Origin: an uncultured Lachnospiraceae bacterium
Lineage (GTDB): Bacteria; Bacillota; Clostridia; Lachnospirales; Lachnospiraceae
Length of the DNA: 64,000 bases
Assembly (NCBI GenBank): GCA_910588405.1
Contig: CAJUPT010000001.1
Location: forward strand, 214,845-278,844
Direction: 5' to 3'
The number at the start of each line of letters is the position of its first letter. The first letter of the stretch is position 1. The notes under the pieces are model-generated. The model ran no database searches and had not been told where the DNA came from. It saw only the letters and a list, made by a program, of their open reading frames with translations. The translations under genes and the position numbers were made by a program. Below are positions 42,858 to 50,375 of this stretch, in pieces.

Positions 42858-44186
42858 TCACTCCGCTTCCACCGTATACAGCCGGATATTCCCCGCCCCG
42901 TTTCCGGCGACGCTATGCCCCAGCCCATACACGGCGTTGGTAATCACATATTCTCCGTCATTGACAAAGACTTCCACCATATTCCGATCCACCAGCGCCT
43001 CCACCCGGAATCCCTTTTTCACTTCCGGCGTTTCCGACGCCAGGCGGCAGTCCTCGCCTGCAGGGAAGACGGCGCTCCGATCTGTGTAAATCCGGTTTCC
43101 CTTTCTTCCGATCCGGAACCCGCCGATATCCACCTCTTCCCCTTCCTCAAGGGCAAAGGAAGCCATATACCCGGCCGGGTCTGCCTGGGAGGGAGCTGAA
43201 ATTTCTCTCGAATAAGCTTTCCTGATATTGGGATGAATGCGGAAATAAATATGGCCGCCCTCCACCTCCGCCACCCGGGGCGAACAGAACATCCCAATCC
43301 GGCCGTCCCCATCCGGCTCCGGCATCCGAAGCCATGCCACCATCACAGCCCGGCCTTCCTCATCCGCCGCCGTCTGGGAAGCATACAAGTCCAGTCCATA
43401 ATCCATCAGCTGCCAGTCATCGGGAATCTTAAGCTCGCAATTATCCTCCCGAAACTCCACCGGAAAACAGATGGTATGGTTTCCCACAGCGCCTTCCCCG
43501 ACCCGAATGCCCATGGCGGAGAGCATCAGCACCTGCCCGCCCCTGGTCTGAAAATAGTCGGGGCATTCCCACATCCAGCCATAGGCCGACCCTTTTGCGG
43601 CCTGGTTTACATAAGTCCAGGTGTGGAGGTCACGGCTTTGGTAAAACAGCACCCGGCCCTGCTTCCCCTCCCGGGTACTCCCAAGGATCAGATAGTACCA
43701 GCCGTCCTTCCCCCTCCAGATTTTCGGATCTCTTGTATCGGTTCTGTCGCCGATGCTTTTGTCCGTAATCGGGGGAATAATCACTTCTTTTCCGTTCCAG
43801 TTATCAAAACAGAAGCCGTCCGCAGAGGAAATCATCATCTGAACAGATTCCATACGGCTGTTCAGGCACAGATGGATATTTTCCGGGTCTGCCTCCTCAT
43901 AGCGGACGCCGGTATACACCAGGTACAGCCGCCCGTCCTTTTCCACGGCGCTGCCGGAAAAGCACCCGTTCTGATCCCCTCTTTTCGTGGGGAAAAGGGC
44001 GATGCCTTTATGCTCCCAGTTCACCAGATCCCTGCTGACCGCATGTCCCCAGTGGGGCGTTCCCCACATGGTTCCGTAGGGGAAATACTGATAAAACAGA
44101 TGATAGTTCCCCTGATAATAGATAAAACCGTTGGGATCATTGATCCAGTGATCCGGCGCTTTCAAATGTAATCTGTCTCTGCTCAT
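42858..44186 (-). CDS. GH32 beta-fructosidase / sucrose hydrolase
   Basis: A 442-residue cytoplasmic GH32 enzyme splitting terminal fructose from sucrose or short fructans. Catalytic motifs: NDPNG with the nucleophile Asp near residue 17, RDPKIW with the stabilising Asp, and WECPDYF with the acid/base Glu. A five-bladed propeller is followed by a C-terminal beta-sandwich ending in YTVEAE. No signal peptide. ATG with GGAGG 5 bases upstream. As the last gene of the ABC importer operon without a PTS component, unphosphorylated sucrose or fructo-oligosaccharide is the likely substrate. Confidence 0.92.
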   Translation of the reverse strand: MSRDRLHLKAPDHWINDPNGFIYYQGNYHLFYQYFPYGTMWGTPHWGHAVSRDLVNWEHKGIALFPTKRGDQNGCFSGSAVEKDGRLYLVYTGVRYEEADPENIHLCLNSRMESVQMMISSADGFCFDNWNGKEVIIPPITDKSIGDRTDTRDPKIWRGKDGWYYLILGSTREGKQGRVLFYQSRDLHTWTYVNQAAKGSAYGWMWECPDYFQTRGGQVLMLSAMGIRVGEGAVGNHTICFPVEFREDNCELKIPDDWQLMDYGLDLYASQTAADEEGRAVMVAWLRMPEPDGDGRIGMFCSPRVAEVEGGHIYFRIHPNIRKAYSREISAPSQADPAGYMASFALEEGEEVDIGGFRIGRKGNRIYTDRSAVFPAGEDCRLASETPEVKKGFRVEALVDRNMVEVFVNDGEYVITNAVYGLGHSVAGNGAGNIRLYTVEAE

Positions 44187-44263
44187 ACTGCCTCCGTTTT
44201 TTCATAAGCGCTCTCAAAAACGCTTTTTCATGATTCTTCCTGATTTCGGGAGTGCATCGGATT

Positions 44264-45364
44264 TTAGCCCTCCATATAATTCACACCCGTCTCCGCATCA
44301 AAGAAATGGATTTTCGACGGCAGGAACACGAAAGAAATCCTGTCCCCGATCTGGCTGACTTCATATTTGGACACCCTGGCCACGGCCTGGCTTCCGCCAA
44401 AGGTGAAATACAGGTTATTCTCATTTCCCATCACCTCTGTGTCGCTGGTGACCGCCTCCAGCTTATTATTTTCATACTGCCTGATGCTCTCCTCATCCAG
44501 CTTCACATCCTCGCCCCGGATGCCCAGTACCATTCTCCCCTGTCTGCCGCCCAGCTTTTTCGCCGTATCCTCAGGAAGGGCAAGCCGGTTTCCGTCGCAG
44601 AACTTCACTGTATTTCCTTCCACCTCCACGGAAAAGAAATTCATCTGGGGGGAGCCGATAAAGCCGGCCACAAACTGATTCACGGGGTGCTCGTACAGCT
44701 CCATCGGCTTTCCCACCTGCTGCACAATCCCGTCCTTCATAATCACAATCCGGTCTGCCATGGTCATGGCCTCCACCTGGTCATGGGTGACATAGATGGT
44801 GGTGGCGCCAAGCTCTCTGTGCAGCTTGCTGATTTCCGTCCGCATGCTGACCCTGAGCTTCGCGTCCAGATTGGACAACGGCTCATCCATCAGGAACACC
44901 TTCTGGTTTTTTACGATGGCACGCCCCAGCGCCACCCTCTGTCTCTGGCCGCCGGAAAGATTTTTCGGTTTCCTGTACCGATACTCCTCCAGCCCCAGGA
45001 TGCGAACCGCCCAGTTTACCTTCTTCTCGATCTCATCGGCCGGAACCCCCATATTTTTCAGGCCGTAGGCAATGTTCTTTTCCACTGTCATATGGGGATA
45101 CAGCGCATAATTCTGGAACACCATGGCGATCCCCCTGTCCTTCGGCGCCGTCTCGTTGACCTTCTTCCCGTCGATGAGCAGGTCGCCCCCGGTAATCTCC
45201 TCAAACCCCGCCACCATCCGCAGGGTCGTGGATTTTCCGCAGCCGGAAGGTCCCACAAAGGCGATAAATTCCTTTTCTTCTATATTCAGATTAAAACCGT
45301 CTACCGTATTCCTGTCCGCTCCCGGATATTTCTTACAGATATTTTTAAATTCTATAAAGCTCAT
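44264..45364 (-). CDS. msmK: Sugar ABC importer ATP-binding protein (MsmK/UgpC type)
   Basis: A 366-residue ATPase: Walker A GPSGCGKST, Q-loop MVFQNYALYPHMTV, signature LSGGQRQR, Walker B VFLMDEPLSNLDAKLR and switch His THDQVEA. The C-terminal TOBE/OB regulatory domain is typical of the MsmK/MalK/UgpC group. Start ATG 45364 has AAGGAAGGA 7 bases upstream; a longer frame to 45409 overlaps the permease end and is unlikely. Third component of the fructoside importer. Confidence 0.93.
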   Translation of the reverse strand: MSFIEFKNICKKYPGADRNTVDGFNLNIEEKEFIAFVGPSGCGKSTTLRMVAGFEEITGGDLLIDGKKVNETAPKDRGIAMVFQNYALYPHMTVEKNIAYGLKNMGVPADEIEKKVNWAVRILGLEEYRYRKPKNLSGGQRQRVALGRAIVKNQKVFLMDEPLSNLDAKLRVSMRTEISKLHRELGATTIYVTHDQVEAMTMADRIVIMKDGIVQQVGKPMELYEHPVNQFVAGFIGSPQMNFFSVEVEGNTVKFCDGNRLALPEDTAKKLGGRQGRMVLGIRGEDVKLDEESIRQYENNKLEAVTSDTEVMGNENNLYFTFGGSQAVARVSKYEVSQIGDRISFVFLPSKIHFFDAETGVNYMEG

Positions 45365-45368
45365 ACTA

Positions 45369-46220
45369 TCATCCTTCCTTTGAACCTGTTGATGTGACGC
45401 CTTCCACAATCTGCTTGGAGAACAGAGAGTAAATAATAATCACCGGAATCGTAACCAGCGTAATCACCGCCAGCGTCTGCCCCATCGTCGTATTGTCATT
45501 TGAGGTAATCGAATTTAAGCCGATCTGGGCTGTCAGAAGATCGCTGGAGGTAAATACCAGCGAGGGCCAGAGGTAATCGTTCCACACATTCAGGAACGTA
45601 AATACGCTGACCGTAGCCACCACCGTCTTCGACATCGGCAGCACCATCGTGAAAAAGTATTTCACCGGACCGCAGAAGTCCAGCTGCGCCGCTTCGTATA
45701 CGTCGTCCGGCAGACTGACGAACACCTGCCGGAACAGGAAAATATTAAAAGGATTTACAATAGAAGGCAGTATGTAGCCCAGCACCGTATTCAGAAGCCC
45801 TGCCTTTGCGATAATCAGGAAATGAATCGTGATTACCGTCTCCGTCGGCACGATTAACAGCATCATGATAATCAGAAGCCACTGGTCGCGGAAAGGAAAT
45901 TTAATCTTTGCCAGGGCATAGCCCGCCAGCCCGTTTACCACGATGCCAAGGAGAATCAGGAGCGCCGCGTAAAACAGGGTATTGGCCATATACCGCAGGA
46001 ACTTGGTATTGAACAAAATCGAAACATAGTTTTCAAAGAAGCTGCCGTTTGGCGCCGGCGGGATAAATGCCGCGATCGAGTTCATGTCCGCCGTAATCGC
46101 CGCATCCGGCTTAAAGGAATTTGCCAGCATCCAGAGCACGGGAAACAGGAAAAACACCGATAATACCAGCAGGAATCCCACCAGAATCCAGTTTAGCCAT
46201 TTTTGTCTTTTTGTCAACAT
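45369..46220 (-). CDS. Sugar ABC importer permease (MalG/LacG type)
   Basis: A 283-residue inner-membrane permease with six helices. The EAA loop reads YEAAQLDFCGPVKYFFTMVLP, contacting the ATPase. The N-terminus MLTKRQKWLNWILVGFLL fits the CUT1 family. Its ATG follows a stop-AAG-ATG junction at the end of a repeated unit, with GGAGGGG correctly placed. The other permease lies 267 bases upstream, a gap filled entirely by the 132-bp tandem repeat. Confidence 0.93.
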   Translation of the reverse strand: MLTKRQKWLNWILVGFLLVLSVFFLFPVLWMLANSFKPDAAITADMNSIAAFIPPAPNGSFFENYVSILFNTKFLRYMANTLFYAALLILLGIVVNGLAGYALAKIKFPFRDQWLLIIMMLLIVPTETVITIHFLIIAKAGLLNTVLGYILPSIVNPFNIFLFRQVFVSLPDDVYEAAQLDFCGPVKYFFTMVLPMSKTVVATVSVFTFLNVWNDYLWPSLVFTSSDLLTAQIGLNSITSNDNTTMGQTLAVITLVTIPVIIIYSLFSKQIVEGVTSTGSKEG

Positions 46221-46484
46221 CTTTTACCCCTCCGATCCTAGTTCCGCAACTACTCTCCCAAGCCCCCTGAACCTGGGAGAATTTCCTGCCGCAGATGCGT
46301 CAGTAAATCCTCCCGGGGCTTGTCCGTTCCGTTGCTGTTTTTTATCTAACATCTTTTACCCCTCCGATCCTAGTTCCGCAACTACTCTCCCAAGCCCCCT
46401 GAACCTGGGAGAATTTCCTGCCGCAGATGCGTCAGTAAATCCTCCCGGGGCTTGTCCGTTCCGTTGCTGTTTTTTATCTAACAT
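46221..46484 (-). repeat. Two tandem 132-bp units, each a type A palindromic element plus small ORF
   Basis: Two copies, identical as far as I can compare them, fill the gap between the two permeases. The palindromes lie at 46240-46338 and 46372-46470. On the minus strand each unit reads as a 42-codon ORF (MLDKKQQRNGQAPGGFTD...VVAELGSEG) with GGAGGGG before its ATG. ORFs sit at 46484-46356 and 46352-46224, each joined to the next frame by TAA-AAG-ATG. The 18-base GGAGGGGTAAAAGATGTT occurs three times, bounding both units. Confidence 0.85.
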
Positions 46485-46487
46485 CTT

Positions 46488-47354
46488 TTACCCCTCCTTA
46501 TCCCTGGTCAGAACGTTCTGGATAATGGTCAGCACCACCACAAAGATGGTAAATACGATGGCCATCGTGGAGGCAAGCCCCATCTCCCAGTTCACCGTAC
46601 CAGTCTCATAGATGTCGTACACAATGGTGTATGTGGAGTGGTCCGGGCCGCCGCCGGTCATGACCATAGGCTGCACCAGCATACGGAAAGCGCCGATGGT
46701 GACGGTGATAAACACGAACACGCACAAAGGCTTCAGCTCTGGCAGCGTGATATCCTTAAACTTCTGCCAGCCCGTGGCATGATCCATCTCCGCCGCCTCA
46801 TAGAGGGCAGGGTTGATATTCTGCAGGCCGCCCAGGAAAATAATCATCTGGTAGCCCACCCCCTGCCACACGCTCATAATGGCAATGGAAGGCAGGGACT
46901 GCTTCGCGCTGTGGATAAAAGGCTGGGCATCGATCCCGAACTGCCCAAGCAATGTGTTCAGGATGCCCTCCGGGCTGTAAATCTGCATCCACAAAGTAGA
47001 CACCACCGCCAGAGACATAACCACCGGCACAAAGAAGGCCACCTTGAAATACTTTTTACAGTGGGCCGCATGGTTGATGGCCAGAGCCAGAAGCAAAGCG
47101 CCGCCGCACTGTAAGGGCACGATAATCAGAACGAATTTTACCGTGTTGAAAAATGACTGTACAAACAGCTCATCCTTAAAAATATTCAGATAATTTTCCA
47201 GCCCCACGAAATGTGTCAGCTCCGGATTCAGGGCAAAATAGTCCGTGAAACTAAAGCCAAAGGTCAGAACCATGGGCAGGAATAAAAACAGGGTGAGCAG
47301 CACAAGGGCGGGGCCGAAAAAGGCCATTCCCATAATCGAATTTTTTCTTCTCAT
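46488..47354 (-). CDS. Sugar ABC importer permease (MalF/LacF type)
   Basis: A 288-residue permease with six helices; the EAA loop is YEAAEMDHATGWQKFKDITLP. It begins MRRKNSIMGMAFFGPALVLL, as in CUT1 permeases. Its ATG lies 2 bases after the stop of the binding-protein gene, with only a weak ribosome site, so it likely depends on translational coupling. It ends KEG-stop within GAGGGGTAA, the same sequence that ends each downstream small ORF. Confidence 0.93.
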   Translation of the reverse strand: MRRKNSIMGMAFFGPALVLLTLFLFLPMVLTFGFSFTDYFALNPELTHFVGLENYLNIFKDELFVQSFFNTVKFVLIIVPLQCGGALLLALAINHAAHCKKYFKVAFFVPVVMSLAVVSTLWMQIYSPEGILNTLLGQFGIDAQPFIHSAKQSLPSIAIMSVWQGVGYQMIIFLGGLQNINPALYEAAEMDHATGWQKFKDITLPELKPLCVFVFITVTIGAFRMLVQPMVMTGGGPDHSTYTIVYDIYETGTVNWEMGLASTMAIVFTIFVVVLTIIQNVLTRDKEG

Positions 47355-47356
47355 AG

Positions 47357-48676
47357 CTATCTCGTATAACGCTCTAACTTCCCGTTAATCCTTTCTACAG
47401 ATTTATCCATCGCCGCCTGAGCGTCTTTTCCGCCCAGCGCCACACTTTCCAGCACCTCCTGGAAGGAAGTGCTCACCTGGGGATAAACAGGCGTCTTCGG
47501 CCGGGGATGGCCGTAACTGCTCAGCTGGTTATATAGCGCGCCGTAATTCTCGTCCGTTTGAAACACGTCGATCTGCGCAAAAGCTTCATAGGTAGAGGGG
47601 AAGGTTTTGCTCATCTCCCAGATGCGGACGCCGCTTTCCACGCCGCTCATCCATTTCACCAGCTCCGTCGCCCCTTCGATATTTTCCGTGCCCGAGGAAG
47701 CCGCGAATGCCCAGGAACCGGTGGGGGTATACCGCTGCCCCTCCCACTGATCGCCCACCACATAAGGCGCCACGCCCAGGTTCACATCCGGGTAGCTGTT
47801 GTAAATGGTATTTACCTCCCAGGCGCCGTCGAATTTAAAGGCCGCCCGCCCGCTCTCAAACAGCTTGTCGATGGGCGCCTCGGACATATAGCCCCGCTCC
47901 ACGATGCCACGGAAAAAGTTCATGGCTTCCACGTTGCTCTCCGAATTGAAATATCCGTCCACCGCAAGCCCGTCTTCGCTGACCAGATCGCCGCCGTTTG
48001 ACCAGATAAAGGGGGCATAGTAATAAATGCTGGCCTCGCCTACCGGAAATGTCATATCCAGCGGATAGCCCTTTAATTCGTCAGTCACCGGCTTTACCTT
48101 CGCCAGAATGTCCATAAATTCCGACCATGTCCAGGGATGATCCGCATCCGGCACCTTTACGCCTGCTCTTTCCAGAATCTCCTTATTGTAGTAAAGGCCT
48201 ACGCTTGACTCCATCACGCCCAGGGCGTACAGACTGCCGTCGTAGGTTCCCTGCTCCAAAATCGACTCCAGATAGATGCTCCGCTCTTCCTCCGTCAATT
48301 CCGCCAGCGGCTGAATAATCCCGTTTGCCGCATAAGCGGCCACGTTCGGCCCGTCCACCGTAAGCACATCCGGCAGCCCGCCTGCCATGACGGAAGCATT
48401 GATCTTATCCGAATAGCCGCCTCCGCTGTCATTTCTTGGGATAAACTCAATATCGGCAAAGTAGGTTCCGTCATAGGCCTCGTTAAAGCTTTCCACGGAC
48501 TGTTTGTAGGCCTGCCCCTCTTCCGTATCCTCTATGGAATGAACCCATATGGAAAGATAGGCTTCGCCCTGGTCATAGCCCGCCACGTCTCCCGGGCGCA
48601 CTTCCTTTTTCCGGCACCCCGTAAGACAGCCCAGAGCCAGGAACAATCCTGCCAGATACAGCAATCCTTTTCTCAT
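47357..48676 (-). CDS. Sugar ABC importer substrate-binding lipoprotein
   Basis: A 439-residue extracellular solute-binding protein of family 1. The signal peptide ends in a lipobox (FLALGCLTGC), so the mature protein is lipid-anchored at Cys 17 or nearby. Typical SBP features include GYPLDMTFPVGEA, FDGAWEV and the Trp-rich binding clefts. First gene of the operon binding protein, permease, permease, ATPase, GH32; fructo-oligosaccharide or sucrose is the expected ligand (inferred from GH32). ATG with AGGAGGG 7 bases upstream. Confidence 0.93.
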   Translation of the reverse strand: MRKGLLYLAGLFLALGCLTGCRKKEVRPGDVAGYDQGEAYLSIWVHSIEDTEEGQAYKQSVESFNEAYDGTYFADIEFIPRNDSGGGYSDKINASVMAGGLPDVLTVDGPNVAAYAANGIIQPLAELTEEERSIYLESILEQGTYDGSLYALGVMESSVGLYYNKEILERAGVKVPDADHPWTWSEFMDILAKVKPVTDELKGYPLDMTFPVGEASIYYYAPFIWSNGGDLVSEDGLAVDGYFNSESNVEAMNFFRGIVERGYMSEAPIDKLFESGRAAFKFDGAWEVNTIYNSYPDVNLGVAPYVVGDQWEGQRYTPTGSWAFAASSGTENIEGATELVKWMSGVESGVRIWEMSKTFPSTYEAFAQIDVFQTDENYGALYNQLSSYGHPRPKTPVYPQVSTSFQEVLESVALGGKDAQAAMDKSVERINGKLERYTR

Positions 48677-48695
48677 TCCCTCACCCTCCTAATTT

Positions 48696-48957
48696 AGTTC
48701 CGCAACTACTCTCCCATCGCTATGAGCACTTAGGGTCTGTCTTTTAGACCCTTACGTGCGATGCATGGAAAATAGTTAGCGGCTGTTCTTTAGCCGCTTA
48801 CTATTTTTCAAGCCCCCTGGATCTGGGAGAATTTACAGTCACTGAAGTGTCTGTAAATCCTCCCGGGGCTTGTCCGATCCGTTGCTGATTTAAATTATAA
48901 TTCCGCAACTACTCTCCCATCGCTATGAGCACTTAGGGTCTGTTCGGTTCGTTGCTG
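48696..48957 (-). repeat. Type A palindromic element interrupted by a second element, plus a partial copy
   Basis: From 48696 the type A element begins normally (AGTTCCGCAACTACTCTCCC), is interrupted at 48716-48809 by the two-hairpin element and resumes with AGCCCC to 48887. A second, shorter copy (48899-48957) has the same left end fused to part of the two-hairpin element and the GTTGCTG right end. All lies in the leader of the sugar operon. Confidence 0.8.
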
Positions 48958-48967
48958 TTTCTTGTGT

Positions 48968-49043
48968 AAAATCGGTTTTGAGATCGGTTCTGAAACCGGT
49001 TTTATACTGTCTTTATCATAATATATCCGTCTTTTTTTGTCAA
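48968..49043 (-). promoter_or_regulatory. Promoter and LacI-type operators of the sugar operon
   Basis: On the minus strand TTGACA (49043-49038), 17-base spacer, TATGAT (49020-49015). Just downstream lie GAAACCGGTTTTA and two further ATCGGTT half-sites (48968-49003). Binding there by the divergent LacI protein would block elongation or initiation. Confidence 0.7.
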
Positions 49044-49126
49044 TGGCTTCTGCGGACTTATACAGATTTCGGCACATATGATAAGATTCCCCAAAACCCT
49101 TTGCGCATTTTTTATTTATATTTTAC

Positions 49127-49150
49127 AAAACCGGTTCTGCAACCGCTTTT
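49127..49150 (+). promoter_or_regulatory. Second LacI-type operator near the repressor gene
   Basis: AAAACCGGTTCTGCAACCGC followed by TTTT contains two CCGGTT-like half-sites matching those before the sugar operon. It is placed about 70-90 bases upstream of the lacI-type gene, suggesting autoregulation or looping. Confidence 0.6.
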
Positions 49151-49217
49151 GTTCCGGTTGATTTCCGTTCCCGGGTTTGGTATACTTACTTTTAGTTTTG
49201 AAAGGAACCCGATATTT

Positions 49218-50243
49218 ATGAAAACAAAAAAGGTCACTTATGCGGATATCGCTGCGTACACCAATTTTTCCAAATCCACGATTTCACGGTATTTTAACAA
49301 TCCCGACTCCCTCCCCGTAGAAAATCAGGATAAAATCGCAAAGGCGCTGGATGCGCTGGGTTATAAAGAGAACAAAATCGCCCGGATTCTGGCCAGCGGA
49401 AAGACGGAATTTGTGGGCGTGATCATCCCCAACCTGTATATGCATTACTATTCGGAAATGCTGAATCAGCTCCTTTCCACCTATGAGACCTACGGCTACA
49501 AATTCCTGGTTTTCGCCGGAAATGAGCAAAAAGACACCGAACGGAACTATATCGAAGAGCTGCTCGCCTACAACATCGAAGGGATGATTGTGCTGAGCCC
49601 CACCATCCCCTCCCGGGAGCTGGCGGGCTACGGCCTGCCTGTGGTGGCCATCGAGCGGGAGGACGAATATATATGCAGTGTGAACACGGATAATTATATG
49701 GGCGGCGTCCAGGCCACCAGCCTGCTCCACAAAAGCGGCTGCGACCTGTTCATCCATATCAACGCCCCCCTTTCCGAAGGGGTTCCGGCCTACGGACGGA
49801 TCAGAGGCTTTCTTGACACCTGCGAGGGCAACGGCCTGGCCCACGAACTGATCACCCTGGATATGGGAAATAATTTTCAGGAAAACCGGGAAAAGCTGTT
49901 TCAGATCATCGAAGGGCTGGAGCGGAACTATCCGGAGCAGAAGAAAGGGATTTTCATGTCCAACGACACCCACGCCAATGTCCTTTTGAACCTGCTGATC
50001 CGGAAATTCGGCGCCCTCCCCGGCACCTACCGGATCGTCGGCTTTGATAACTCCCCGATCTCAGAGGAAGCCGTCATCCCCATCAGCACCGTCGGCCAGC
50101 AGATCCCGGTCATCGCGGCGGAGGCCATGAAGCTTTTGTCCATGCAGATGGAGGAACGGAAAAAAAGGCGTCCGGTTCCGCTGGAAGCGCCGGTCCATAA
50201 AATTGTCACGCCGGTTCTGGTGCGAAGGGAGACGACGGGGTGA
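49218..50243 (+). CDS. LacI-family transcriptional repressor of the sugar operon
   Basis: A 341-residue regulator with an N-terminal LacI helix-turn-helix (VTYADIAAYTNFSKSTISRY, then FNNP) and a periplasmic-binding-like effector domain starting FVGVIIPNLYMHYYSE. The ATG at 49218 has AAAGGA 11 bases upstream; the open frame extends to 48978 through the operators but is not coding there. Divergent from the ABC/GH32 operon, whose promoter carries matching palindromes, so that operon is the probable target. Confidence 0.9.
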   Translation: MKTKKVTYADIAAYTNFSKSTISRYFNNPDSLPVENQDKIAKALDALGYKENKIARILASGKTEFVGVIIPNLYMHYYSEMLNQLLSTYETYGYKFLVFAGNEQKDTERNYIEELLAYNIEGMIVLSPTIPSRELAGYGLPVVAIEREDEYICSVNTDNYMGGVQATSLLHKSGCDLFIHINAPLSEGVPAYGRIRGFLDTCEGNGLAHELITLDMGNNFQENREKLFQIIEGLERNYPEQKKGIFMSNDTHANVLLNLLIRKFGALPGTYRIVGFDNSPISEEAVIPISTVGQQIPVIAAEAMKLLSMQMEERKKRRPVPLEAPVHKIVTPVLVRRETTG

Positions 50244-50375
50244 ACATTCATAAAGGGAGAAAAATAGAAGCTTTTAAAGCCGCACGGGAAGACAGAGCGG
50301 TTAACGGTACGATACCACATGAAGCTATCAACTGGGACTGAAAATTATATATCAAAAAAGGAAAGAGCCAATAGA

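Noticed and set aside
44252..45397. 381-residue plus-strand open frame
   Set aside because: Antisense to the sugar ABC ATPase, which has all Walker and signature motifs.
46221..46484. Assembly duplication artefact
   Set aside because: Cannot be fully excluded, but the unit begins and ends exactly at functional junctions and related elements occur elsewhere, so a biological duplication is favoured.
48978..49217. N-terminal extension of the LacI regulator
   Set aside because: Runs through the operators; the helix-turn-helix begins right after ATG 49218, which has a ribosome site.
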